A stretch of 64,000 nt of DNA from Tomocerus qinae (taxonomy: Eukaryota; Arthropoda; Collembola; Entomobryomorpha; Tomoceridae). This document shows positions 14,681-27,189 of this stretch, one piece after another. Each line of letters opens with the position of its first letter. Within the stretch, counting starts at the first letter, position 1. Both the position numbers and the translations under genes were made by a program. The stretch covers positions 14,769,001-14,833,000 of the forward strand of contig CM034550.1 of assembly GCA_020055645.1 (NCBI GenBank). The letters run 5' to 3'. A model generated the notes under the pieces. It was not told where the DNA came from and did not search any database. It saw only the letters and a list, made by a program, of their open reading frames with translations.

Positions 14681-16092
14681 TTTCGTGTACAGTAATCGTT
14701 ACAAAGATACAACAACAATAACAACCCTGAAACTGAAAACAAAACAAATGCTTTTAATTTTATGTTTATTTTAAATATATAATTACGTAGTTAAAGTTTT
14801 TATACTCTTACCAACTTTTCGCTTCACGTTGTGAGCTGTTGGTAAGAGTTAAAGGACTGACTGTGGCCCAAAATTGATAATTTTAGTAATAATTTTATTA
14901 CTCCGTTCACGTTTTTGGTCGGTTTTGAATGATTTTTTGCTGTGACTTTTCATGAGCTCAGCCACAGGATAGTGGTCATCAGTGGTATAGACCGTAGACA
15001 AGTGCCTGTCAATTTTAGACTGCTTAAATTTTATACAGTTGACACGCTGACAGTTATTTTATTGTCATTTTTTAACTCATCTTTCTTGAGTTCCTTGATG
15101 TTGAGTTGTCAATTAGTTGAAATAAGCGCCTCGTGGAAGACATGTGAAAACTTTTGAAGTTGTAGCAATACGAAGAACTCAATGGTCTTTTCCATAGAGT
15201 TCACAATTTCGCATCTAACGCACGGAACGTCCTAACGACTTGTTTTAATACATCGTACAGGGTGATTCACAAACACCCATAGATCCTTTTCATTCCGATC
15301 TGTGATACGGCCGGATAAAACGGGAGCGTCTCTAGTAAATGGAAAAATCATTAAAGAGAAGTAAAAGTTTAGTTTTAGTAAAAGTGTACAATTTTTATAT
15401 TCTTTAAAAATTCCTATAGATAAAGGTACCAACGGTTATTCCTTAATAGCTTTAGCAGGAGCTATAACCTAAATAAGTAAACAGGCTCCACCAATTAAAA
15501 TACAAGTGAGACTTTACTAAATTTTGGATGAATTTTGTGTGAAATAGTACACATTTTCTAGGATACCTGACTGATAATAAATCTTATTTCATTCAGGGCA
15601 GTTTTTCCTACACTGTTCCATTTCCTACGGGAAAAAAAACTCAACCCGTCCATCGTCTAACTATAAATCATGAAATATCTCCATATTATAACCACGATCT
15701 TAATACAGCAATAAATTTACCTAAATATTACAAAGCACTAAACTTTGCTGTGTTTCATTTAATTTAATTTTAAATTAAAACTTTAAATTAAAAGTTATTT
15801 TTTTCAAATTTTGAACAGAAGAGATCTATTTCACATCTCTGTATTATAATAAACACAATCTGAGATGAAGAAATGAATTTACTTACATAATATCATGACT
15901 ATAGTATAAACGTAAACTGGCCCAAACGCATTGGATAATTCTGTATGTTTGTATGTCAGTATGTTTGTACCCATATAAGGTCTATTGTCTACATATTTCA
16001 AAAAAATTTTAGCATACGTGCTAGGTTTCTGCTAATCTATGCATAATAGTTTCTGTGGTTATTGGTTAGTGTTCAGAAGGATTTTGCGTTAT

Positions 16093-16142
16093 TGCGCAGG
16101 CGCAAGCAATTTTAATGCCAATGTAAACCACTGCGCGTGCGC
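16093..16142. promoter_or_regulatory. Pair of NRF-1-like palindromic motifs
   Basis: TGCGCAGGCGCA at 16093-16104 and TGCGCGTGCGC at 16132-16142 stand out in an otherwise AT-rich region. Both are close to the NRF-1 (insect ewg) consensus YGCGCAYGCGCR. They could mark a broad promoter for the downstream palmitoyltransferase transcript, whose coding exons start 4 kb further on. This is a motif-level inference only. Confidence 0.35.
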
Positions 16143-17074
16143 TTGCACTATGTAAGACTTCATTTAGGGCTCCACAAACACAGTCAGTACCATATAGTTT
16201 GCAAGAATTTTGTAACTTTTCACCTGTTTATGGGTTTGCACAATTTGCACTTGCACATTAACCTTGGTAAAATATAAATAAACGGAGACATCCATGAGAC
16301 ATGTAGCTTTGAAAGACACTGTAAGCGTAGTAAATGTAATTACTATTCTTAAAATTAGCAGGATTGCAGCACAGTAGGGTAGCCAAGTGAGGTGAGCAAA
16401 GTTATAACACACAAAGGATAGGGAAGGCACTTGCACTTTGGAGAATCACTTTTTGGTGCTGTTCGTTCGTTGTATTTTATAGTTCAGATTTTGGTCTTCT
16501 TCACGAAAAGTCACTTCTTCATACTCACTTACACAAACATGTCTGTATACCCTTCTGTACATCTAAGCACTTGTATGAGTGCTGTGCAGTGCAGTGTGCA
16601 GTTCTTGTGAGTGCAGGTAGTGCTGTGCATTTCATTGACGACTGTTGTTGTTGATTTTGTCTGACAATTTTGGCACACTTGGCAGGCCGTCATCCGTTTG
16701 TATCGTATGGTATTTTGTTGGTGAATTCGTTCGGATTTCGGATTCGATTTTCACCGAAGTATGTTACTCACCTCGCTTGACTAGGCCAACAACCACAGAC
16801 TCGCCACTCACACACACACTCAAATGGTAATGACTCAACATTCAATGATGATTCAATACAAGGTCAGTAGTAAACAAACAGGACAATTATTATTATTAAC
16901 ATCAATAGGAAGTACAAGATTTTAATTAGCCATTAATTTTTACATTCTTTGTGCATGGATATGTTTATTAGCACTTAAACTTACAACAATAGTTACAATT
17001 ACAACACAACTGACACTGAATTCAATATTTCACATAAAACGGACGGGTAGGGCATAGGGGTAATCACAATCAGT

Positions 17075-17226
17075 CATACACCGAAACCCTGCCTACGTAT
17101 ACTACCTGAGTACCCCCCCTAGAAAATACCCAAGAACATTGCCAGGGTAGTACCCCCCCTGAGCCCTGGCCACTGGCGGTAGTACGGGGGTACCCCCCCT
17201 AGGAAGGCTGAGGGTTTCGGTGTATG
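17075..17226. mobile_element. 152-bp MITE with 8-bp target-site duplication
   Basis: The element begins CATACACCGAAACCCT and ends with the exact reverse complement AGGGTTTCGGTGTATG. It is flanked on both sides by the same octamer CAATCAGT (17067-17074 and 17227-17234). The interior carries three copies of a TACCCCCCCT-type motif and another near-palindromic stretch, with no coding capacity. Perfect terminal repeats plus an 8-bp duplication fit a non-autonomous hAT-type element; P or Merlin families also make 8-bp duplications. Confidence 0.9.
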
Positions 17227-20200
17227 CAATCAGTAGTGAATTTTCTCTCGTACTTGGCACACTACCTACCCACTTGGTTTCAGTTCTGGTGTCAGACACC
17301 ATTTGGTCCTGATCTGTCCACTGTCAACTGTGACTGTAATGCCTGTCATTTGTGGCATGTTCATTAAATTAACCCTACCTTTTAAATTGAATTATCCGCA
17401 TTTAATATTTTTGATTTTGTAAATTACCCTTGCCACTTAAGGACACTGAATTTTTCTTTGTTGGCTGATTGCTTATTTTCAATGTCAACTGAATCCTTAC
17501 ACCTAACATCCTGGAAGTGGAACCACCCTTCCGACGTTCCGACCAATAACTCCAAAACCTGAATGTAAAGAAATGATAGTTTCATTGTTGTGTGACAAGC
17601 TTATAAATTTGTACATTATATCATTGTATGTCATAATAATGTGAATGTGTATTTTGTGCCCATTTGTGCATTATTTTAATGTTTGTGATCGTGATATCCT
17701 GATATATTATATCTACTAGCTCCCAATGTATTTGTTTATTGACATTCAACATTAATAGTAAATAAAATATATGCAAGGTTTTCTCAAATAATTTTGAAAT
17801 GATTTTAATATATTATTTTTAAGAATATGGTATGTTTTTTATTTAAGGTTTTCATAACGGTGAAAGTTAAAAACACTTAAATCAAGCTACCAAGAAACAT
17901 CGCCTGAAAACAAAACAGCAAGACGTCATTATTTAGTAAAGCAACGATACAGGGATATCTATTTCTGTATTTTGAGTTTTACTCAAGAACAAATTAAAGT
18001 ATGAGGCCTTCGTGAATGTTCTAAAACGGAACGGAGAGGAAATTCGCCACATTTCCGTAACGAACTGACAAATTGTAAGTGAACATTATTGAGTTTTTTT
18101 ACAATGCATTTTTTTACAAATAAAAGCATTTAAAAGCTAGTTCTTTTTATTAAAAAATTTATATAGGTAGCTTGATCACAAAAAATACCTCAGAAAAAGA
18201 AATCAAATGCAAAATAAACCAAAAACCATTCTATTACAATTTCTTTTAAATATTAGGCATTACGGCCTTTGCGGTCCAATGTTACATAGTTTTCCTTGTC
18301 AAAACGTTACAGATTTCATTTTTTGAGTTCATTAAAGAGAAAAGTAGATTAGTGTCGTCTATTTAGTTGTTTTGCGTGATTGTCTTCGTTGGAATTAGAT
18401 TAGAACTAACACAAATCTGACCGTACCCAATCGGTATCATTATAATTTATTTTAGTTTTAGAATATACAGACATTGACGTTTGTCAAATTGAGTATAATA
18501 TAATGCCAAAATAAAAATCATATTTTTGATTTAAATTTTTGATTAAATGTTAAAAGTTGAAATAAGTAAAACTTCAAAATTGTGAATGCATTGTGCAAAT
18601 ATAACACTTCTAATTTTAAAATTTATTAAAACAAGATTAAATAGTTTGATTAAAATGTTGAAAATACAAAAATGGATAGGAGTAAAGGAAGTTATAGTAA
18701 TCAGTTTTTAAGGCGGTCTGATGTGTTAAATAGTTAATATTTAGGAGGTGTAATGTGTTTTAATTAGACAATACGACACGAATCAGTGGCTTGCGAAATA
18801 AAGCATGGCTTTCTTTCAACTTGAGTTATGGCATTGAAATGTTGGTTGACATTATAATTCAAACGATGTAGACTGTCGTTGACTTGTTATTGTTAATATT
18901 ATTATGTTTACTAAGAAGGAAATTCTGCAAGCAAAGGTTTTTTAGTGTAGGCAAGACAGTTTTATCATGGCTGTAAGTCTGTAAGTATTACCGTGTAACC
19001 TTGCATCGTCAAACCTAACACGCATATAATAAGTAACACATTTCAAAGTATATAGGTAAGTAATATATAATATGTGTTTAAACCTAAAACCTAATATATA
19101 CTACAGTAGGACAGTTGCCGACCTGCATTACTGTGCTGGATTCTTTGGTGCAAAGCTTAAGTAGTCGTAAATTCGTAAGTAGTAGTGGACCTCTCGCATC
19201 CTAGAAATGGAAATGCTAACAAGGGCAAAGGCACTTATAGCATGCTACACCATAATACGGCGAAACTATCCATGTCCACAACAGTTCAACAGCCAAAACA
19301 TTCAAAACAACTTTCCACACAGTTTTACATTGATCTGCAGAATCTGCAGTCTATAAGTAGCAAAAGCAACAAAATGATTTCATGCCCAGTGTGAGCGAAA
19401 CAACTCTTTTATGTTTGTACAGAAGGAAAGCGTAAAACTGAGTACGGCACATTCTTTTATGATTCTTTGTCAGGATTTTCTTTTCCAACTCAGTAATTTA
19501 ACATTCTTTGTATAGCCGTTACAAGTAATTTTGTGTAAACTAGGCAAAATTATTGAAGCCTTTAGGAGTTGTCGGGGATGTTTATTTTACTCCGTTGCAA
19601 ATTCAGACAACAGCAACAGATATATAGAGGTGTGTATAGTTGTCAGTTAAATAAACCATTTCTAAATAATTCAAGCTATATCTAGTGTGTTATGAATGTT
19701 TTGTTCAGCAAGTGGTGGGTATGGTATTTAGGTGCGTTTGGCAAACTTAAACAGCACAGAAGAACATTTGGCAAGCTAAAGTTAACTTGGTAGCTTCTTG
19801 GTTGGGATTTTTTGTTTATTTGCATAGGATTTTATGATGTGACAGTTGAGGAATTCAATGTGCTTGCCTGTTACAGTATTGAGTTTTATTTCGAGATAAA
19901 GTATCTTAAATGTATCTGAACTTGTAAGTGCTAAAACAATTTCATGTGATTTTGCAGACATTATGGAGATTTTGGAGATTACAAATTAAACTGGGGAATA
20001 GGGGAGTGATTCAAGATTAGAATAAATCTTGGGAAGAGGAAGTGCAAGATGAAGAATTTTTCACATCGTGTGTGATCGAATTAAATGATACTATGGCTAC
20101 AAACAGGATATTGTGGACTTGCATTTGCAAGTTGATTCGACACGAAGAAGATATCAGTTCAGTTTGGTCTACTTGATCTACGCTCGAAATCTAACTCTAT

Positions 20201-20355
20201 ACATTGCAAGCGATGTATTTCTAAATTAAATGACTGTATTTCGTTTATATCCCCTATGATCAGGTTTCGTTTGATTAGCCAATGATAGAGTGAAGAACTA
20301 CAGTACCCATCCCTTTATAACATTACATATCCAGCAATTTCAAAGTTCGTAAGCA

Positions 20356-23033
20356 ATGGATAAATCAACACTTCAAATGCCCAGTTCTCCAGTTAAAACA
20401 ACTGAATCTTCTGTGGCAGTTCGCAAAATACTTCAAGACGATCCCGACGAAATGAGAGGCATGCATGCAGTTCATAATCATAATCAAAGTAGATCAAGAT
20501 GTGCGCGATGTGGTCGTCAAAAAGAAAATGTCAGTAGTGATGGAGGTTCTTGTAGTTTTTGCCGTTCACATGTAATAATTCAACCTCCCCCTACTAAAGA
20601 CGACAACAGTATAGTAACAGTGGAGCCAATTTATGACGTTACTACTTCGATAAGTAACGATTTGTACGATGAAACTTATTTTCGAAACGGAAAGGCTAAT
20701 AGTAATTATACCCCTAGTGAAATTCCCACACTTGGAAGGAAATGGAGACATTTTCCTGGAAAAAATAAATTCTATTGCGAGGGTAGAATTATGACTGCAC
20801 CTAGCATTCGGTTTTGTGTTCTTAGCTTTGGCCTTATTATCTTAACGTTCGTACTTTTCATTATTTTTGAGTAAGTAACTTTTTGAACTTTAAACAATCT
20901 ACTCAAATTTAAATCATACCTTGTGCAAATTGGAGTTTTGTAATGTAATTTGTGTATTAAATTTGAAATGAATTTTTTCAGTGGGCCTTATTTAGCAGAA
21001 AAGTTGACTCTAGCCATACCAATAGTTGGAGCATTGTTGTTTTTAAGTGTCGTGGTGAATATGCTCAAGACTAGTTGCAGTGATCCCGGAATTCTTCCTC
21101 GTGCGTCGCAGCAAGAATCGGAGTATATTGAAAAGAGCTATGGGGATGCCAATAATTCACGGCCACCTCCCAGGACCAAAGATATTGTTGTAAATGGACA
21201 AACCGTTAAGTCTAAATATTGTTTTACGTGCAAGATGTTCCGACCTCCTAGAGCTTCCCATTGTGGTGTTTGTGATAACTGTGTTGGTAAGAAAGCTAAC
21301 TTTGTTTTGCTTAGCTCATTGTCCGACTTCACGAAATGGCCCTATTTGTGTCGTTTTGGCTCAAATGTCAGTTATATATTTATTGTTACTAAAAATGTTT
21401 AAAAACTTTATCCAGATCGATTTGATCATCATTGCCCTTTTCTGGGTAATTGCATCGGGAAGCGCAATTATAGGAGTTTCTACGCATTCATTGTATCTCT
21501 AAGTCTTCTTGCCGTTTTTGTGCTTTCTTGCTCCATAACACATCTGGCTCTGTGTAAGTTGTTTCCTGTTTAAATTCTGCAAAATATGAAATGATGTGTT
21601 TATCATATTGGCATTTGTGTTGTTTGATGCAGTGAGCAAAGAAACGGGAAATTTTTTGGACGCGTTAAGGGATTCGCCAACAAGCGCGGTTGTCGTTTTA
21701 ATTAGCTTCTTTGGTATGTGGACTGTAATTGGTCTGGCCGGCTTTCACACGTATCTAATTGCTATGGAGCAAACTACAAATGAAGATGTACGGTTATACC
21801 TTTTGTTGCGATCAATGTTATAAAATGATTTTAGATCGTTTGATGATAGATATTATACGTTTGAATAATTTACAGATTAAAGGTATGTTTGGAAGAGCCA
21901 ATTCAAAAAATCCTTATTCAAGGGGAAACTTTTGCCAAAATTGCTGCTTTGTTTTATGTGGCCCTGCTCATCCCAGTCTTATAGGTAAAGTTTTCGGTCA
22001 TGATAAATATATTTTATTGGCTCTAGTGACTGTCTTGAAAATAGTTTCCTAATTTAATTTTAAATTGTACACAGATCCAAGAGGCTACGCTACATTAGAT
22101 TTCCTTGCCTCATTGCCGAAAGTTAGTGACCCGACTGGAACAGCTCCTAATAACAAAACTACATCGATAAAAGCCAACGTACTAAAATATATCCAAATGG
22201 CATAATTTTTTGTAATTATCAAATGTACTCATTTTACTTTAATTTTGTTTTATTAGTGTACTGAGACAAGAAACACATCGCAAAATCATGGCCAAACGCA
22301 GCAAGGAGGGGGCCAAGGTCAGAGCCAAATGATATCTCCTGGAAGTCAATTCAACAAAAGTCTCCCTCCCACAAGTCCAACAGCCACAGTCCCGAATTCA
22401 AATGGGAAGATATTGTCACCACTCCACAATCCACAATCTGCAACATTACACTCGACCACTTCAGGAGGTAAGGTTGAACTAGATCAGAATTCCACAACAA
22501 TAGTAACAGTAGTGAAAGAGAAAAGCAACAAGGATAGTGTAAGATCATCTCGTAGTGTAACTCGTAAGCTATCAGGACCACTTTTGGGTAGTAATGGATC
22601 ATCTTCAGCACGCGTTCAATCCCAACACAGTAGTTCGTACCGCAAGTCCCAAAGTGTCACAAATTTTCGCAATTTTTCTGCTCAACAGAAAGGGTCACGA
22701 CTTGTTCGACCGACAGTGAAATCCAATTCATTTCTTGTTTTAGAAAAGGGAGATGTTTCTTCAAATAATAAAAGTGGATCTGATAACCCACCTGCCAAAG
22801 TAGTTGGAGCTAGGGAAATGCAGTTTACGAAAATAGGAACTCATACCGTAGTCAGTCATTTTGGGAGTAAGTCAGAGGAAACTAGTGTGAATAATAATTA
22901 TTCAGGAGCAGGTTTCACCAGCAGTGTCAGTGAAGGGGCCCAAGATTTTGGGACAGATCCAGGGGCCAATAATTGCCCTAAGGCCAAGAGTTGTAGAAGT
23001 TTATCTGTTATCGAAGTGGAAGACATTGTCTGA
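20356..23033 (+). CDS. app: DHHC palmitoyltransferase, ZDHHC9/14/18 class (approximated-like), short-intron isoform
   Basis: Seven exons (20356..20870, 20982..21286, 21416..21553, 21633..21787, 21876..21984, 22075..22178, 22257..23033) encode 700 aa. A polar N-terminus of about 140 aa is followed by two membrane segments, the cysteine-rich DHHC domain ([20 protein letters not shown] then [19 protein letters not shown]; catalytic Cys280) and two further membrane segments. The TTNE motif and [14 protein letters not shown] segment follow on the cytosolic side. The class is recognised by [17 protein letters not shown] before TM1. The Ser/Thr/Gln-rich tail ends SVIEVEDIV. The enzyme S-acylates membrane proteins at the Golgi or plasma membrane; the fly orthologue controls Fat/Dachs planar polarity signalling. 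ATG 20356 is the first in-frame methionine after stops. An alternative C-terminus is listed separately. Confidence 0.95.
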
Positions 23034-26000
23034 CGTATTCTAAGAGACTTGCCTTTCTATTAGTTTTGACGCTCTGCAAAGCATTTTATTTTATTCCATT
23101 TTCTCCAGTGTTTTTATTTTGCCCCCATGCAAGTTTCTGCTAACCTTACGTCCAAACCCCCGCAAGATACTATAAAACTCTTCTCTTTCAATTGCAATGC
23201 TTAGCTGTAGATTCGTTCTGCGTCTTATGCATTACAAATTTCACTATGCAAGCAACACACAATATTTCGTAAGTTAAAACTATTAGGTTAATAATGTAAA
23301 TAATTATCTGGTACTCTGCGTACCAAACTAAATGATGAGTACATGTTACATAACTACTAATTGTAAACGTGCATATACTTGCATACCCGTACTATTGTTA
23401 ATGTATTGATGTAATGTAACTAGCCAGAAAAATGAAATTATTTAGGTTTAGAGAGGGGACTTTAAAATAAGTATAAGTAGGTACAGTAGGTAGGTGATCT
23501 TAGTTAATTCCTTTCTCAGGTCTCAGGAAGTATTTAAAAATACATAGATAAATAGTTTATTTCATTAGAGTGAAATGTTTCTTTTGTTGTAGTTTGTATT
23601 TTGTATTATGACCGCTGTATGATGCATATTGTCAAAAAGAATTATTAATAATGATTGAAATTAGTCAGTTAATTAACCAGTAAGATATTATCAGAGAAAT
23701 GAGGAAGGTAGTTTTAGTAAGAAAATGTGTGATGTATTATGTTTCCAATTATCTCATTATATAAAAATATATGTATGAAACAATTTTCACAAAAGCTTCC
23801 ATTAACATCGCTAATGGTTTATCGCTTCACAACGATTTGGCAAAGATTGAGAAATGATAATATTTAATCAGTAAATCGATTATACAGTACTAATTACTAA
23901 TACTAAAAAACTTTAATAGTATTAGTTTTGGGAACCAAAAATGAGCTGTATAGATACTATGTAGAAGAGTAAAATCCGATTTTCTAATGTGATAGACGAT
24001 AATATAATGATGATAGTGATAGCACAAAATGGTTATTATAGGCCTAGCTAGTTAAGATGAATTACTACCTCCTCATACAACACGGCACATGTTTCTGAGA
24101 AATAATGAACAGATGCTAGTTGACGACGGAGGAGTTAGTTAAGCCAGAAATAGTACCAGATAATGTAGCGGATATTAACATACGTATCATCCACAATCCA
24201 CACACAACTTACACAAAAAGTATAACTGTTGTAAGCATGATGAAGCCACAGAGGCAGATAATAAGCACATGCATATACAAATCAATGCAAGCTTGCGTAT
24301 AAACAAATATTTTAGCTTTAGCTTTATTTTTGGACAACAAAGCACAGAAGACACTTTAGAAATAGAAATTAGATCAGAAAAATATTATAAACATCCTTAC
24401 TTTGACCCTTTGTCCTATCTCATCTATCACTCATCGGCTTATCCACGTTAGTGCAATTTTAGATACTAAAGTATACATTACATGAAAAGGAACTATATAT
24501 ACCTACTCCTTATAATACTTATTGAGACAAAATGCCAATATGCAACATTAGATAAATATGAATTCCTGTTTCCAGTATGTTGAAATTAATCTATAAGAAT
24601 CTTTATAATAGGTTTGGCGAAGATGACTTAATCTTTCGGCCATAAAATACTATTTATCTCTTCTATACTCTTTGCATAGCTCTTAAATGAGCCTGTGTGG
24701 GAGTTTGAAAATGCACTTCCTTAAAACTTAGGTACTTCTTTCAGAAATCTGGTTCTTGTTCTGATGGGAATGAAAGGGAATGTATTCATTTTCTAATTGT
24801 CGTTAGTCAGTCTTTGATACGATCAATAATTGGGTTGACATATTTAAAATTTAAGTACAAATCAATTAGTCTTAGAGGCTAAAACGTAATTCTGTATCTA
24901 TCTATTACTAATATTGTCTATATAATCTATCATTATTGAGTGGGGCTTTCTCTTGAGGCTCATTTTTTCCTACCGAGACAGACAAAATCAATGTGATTGT
25001 ATACATCCATAGTTAATCAAATAATCCTCAGATCAGATACCAGTCAGAATTATAAAATGAGAACATGTATTATTAGGAAAGTTGATTCTGATGACTAAAT
25101 AGTCACAAATCAGCCTATAGGCCATAAGTCATTCTAACACACTTGGTACTATTGTCTACCAATTGGTCTATTACGGTATTCACAATGTAATGATGATTCT
25201 GTACAAATCAAGATTAATTTTAATAGATGAAACCTGTTGAAACCTTTGCATTGGAGATTGCAGATATTTATTAAACAAATGTATATATATATCATCAAAG
25301 TTGGCAAAAATTTGTTAAGAATCCTCATTTACTGTCTTGAATATCAAACTTATGGCCATTTGGAAAAGAAACATTATAAAGACCGTGACTCAGATGTTAA
25401 ATTAATGACTACTGACCTGACCTGATTACTGGCTACAATTTTTGACAGTCAACCCCGTAAATAATTTCGTTATCCGTAGAAATAGAAATAGATGTGTATT
25501 TCCTGTGAGAATATTTTTTAGATTAACATACATCAGGTGAAAGAATTGGAAAAAGAATCAAGGAACAAGTATTTCTATTTGATATAGACATTGCTGTAAA
25601 TATATTATTATTCATATTTAAACCTCTTTAGGTTTAACAAAACAAAAAATATCAACAAAATGAATACATATAAAAGTGCTTCTCTTTCTTAAATTGTTCA
25701 ATAATCACTTCACTATGAATTTGCATTCTGGGACTCGCTTATAAAGACTTAAACAGTTTCTGTGCATTAGCACAATACTAATTAAGGTACCGTATAAATT
25801 TCGATATTGTCTGTTGAGTTAAGATTGGCTGTACAATTTCTGCAGCTTCACTAAGTAGATTAGTAAGGAATAAGATGAGTATTACAAATTGTTGCGTGGA
25901 CAGAAATGTACTTTTATTGTAAAGTTTATTTTTTGTCTTGAAAAACTTATCGAATCGAATGAAACTAAAAAAGTCTTCTAAGGTTAAAAGTAAAATATTA

Positions 26001-26638
26001 TAATGACGAATATGACGTAATAATATAATATATTATATAAAGTTAATTGTAATTGATGTGCCTCTCTGCTATGTACATACATTGTATATTAATTAATTGA
26101 AAAATGACATTAACGACTAAAGATGACTGTAAGTACATTTAAACTCTTCACGCCTAACTATTATTCGTTAAATTATAATTGTCTGTGTTCAAGTAAGGTT
26201 TTTAAAGTTGCATTTCTTCATGTCACTCTATGTAGTTTGAATAGTAGTAGTTGTGAACGTAAATTGTAAAAACCTTGAAAAAGCAATCAATTTACATTTA
26301 TGATTACATTTAATGTGATGTCAATGAACAACTTTTAATTTCCTTCTTGTGATTTGTGAATAAACATGGTACAATACTAACTAACAAAGAATCATTATAA
26401 GGTATTGACTAACATGCTTTGCCATGCATTTCTCTTTGTATATCAATGCTTGCACTAAAGTTGGAATTTGTTCAACTGGTAAGTTGTAGTTTGATGGCTT
26501 ACCATTATCCATATCCTAAAATTACTACCCATACCCCTCCCTCCACACTGTCACACATAAATTATGCAAAATATAGTCTATAGATTAATAAATTGACAAT
26601 TGAAACAAAGATATTAATGTTTACTTTTTGTTTTTTAG
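23034..26638. other. 3' UTR of isoform 1 / last intron of isoform 2
   Basis: Long AT-rich stretch with no recognisable coding exon. For the isoform stopping at 23033 it would start as 3' UTR. For the isoform using the donor at 22468 it is intronic until the acceptor at 26637-26638 (TTTTTTAG). Short ORFs here have no family signature. Confidence 0.5.
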
Positions 26639-27189
26639 TGTTTTCCGGGAAATTCCCAACATATCTTCGGGATCAACGTCCAAAAGGGAGAAATCACATC
26701 GAAGGTATTCCTGCTGCTGTAGTTAATCAGCCGTCCTCATCAATGGTGACCATGGTAGACATGGATCAGAATCGTCGTAGTTATTCATCTGGTCTCCATT
26801 TGTATGAAAATGACGATGGTTCTAATGGGAATTTAAGTGGCAGCGCGTGCAGTAGTGGCAGTAGTATTTGTGAGCATTCTCAAAGCAACGGCAATGGTCA
26901 AGGCCATGGTCATGTTTCTTTGTCAATGGTAAAATTAGATTTTGATAGCCCTAGAAGAACGAGAGATGGGACGAGTACAAGTAGTAGTGGTACTCATCCC
27001 AGAGATTCTGGAAGCCTGGAATCTTCATTACCGTCGACTAGCTACCATAATCACCACACAAATAATACAAAAGAGCCCTGTCCCCACACAAAATCCAAGC
27101 AACATCGTCCAGCTGTTAGTCATAATGGTGGCCGTTTGGAAAATATGACTATGATCAACTCCCCATTACACTTAGACACAATTATGTAA
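26639..27189 (+). CDS. app: Alternative last coding exon of the DHHC palmitoyltransferase
   Basis: An open exon of 551 nt after a polypyrimidine tract and TTTTTTAG. It encodes FSGKFPTYLRDQRPKG, then a Ser/Gly/Asn/His-rich low-complexity tail ending PLHLDTIM and a stop at 27187-27189. Its phase needs one incoming nucleotide. The last main exon of the palmitoyltransferase holds a strong internal donor at 22468 (TCAGGAG|GTAAGG) that leaves exactly one. Joining them replaces the last 188 residues with 183 others and yields a 695-aa isoform. Composition resembles the alternative tails of ZDHHC14-type enzymes. The exon is clearly coding-like; its assignment to this gene rests on phase, strand and position, without transcript evidence. 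Confidence 0.7.

Larger units (their letters stand above)
14681..20355. other. Upstream region shared by COG1 and the palmitoyltransferase
   Basis: Contains the COG1 promoter just above 14680 and, probably, promoter, non-coding first exon(s) and first intron of the palmitoyltransferase. Two GC-rich NRF-1-like motifs sit at 16093-16104 and 16132-16142. A MITE lies at 17075-17226. ORFs here (for example 16164-16436 on the minus strand) have no family resemblance and I do not call them. Confidence 0.45.

Noticed and set aside
16164-16436. 90-codon minus-strand ORF with hydrophobic stretches
   Set aside because: No family resemblance, no supporting exon structure, and it lies in the probable promoter region of another gene.
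19185-19394. ORF considered as a 5' coding exon of the palmitoyltransferase
   Set aside because: It opens with GTG and not ATG, ends in its own stop, and the palmitoyltransferase already has a good ATG at 20356 with a family-like N-terminal region.
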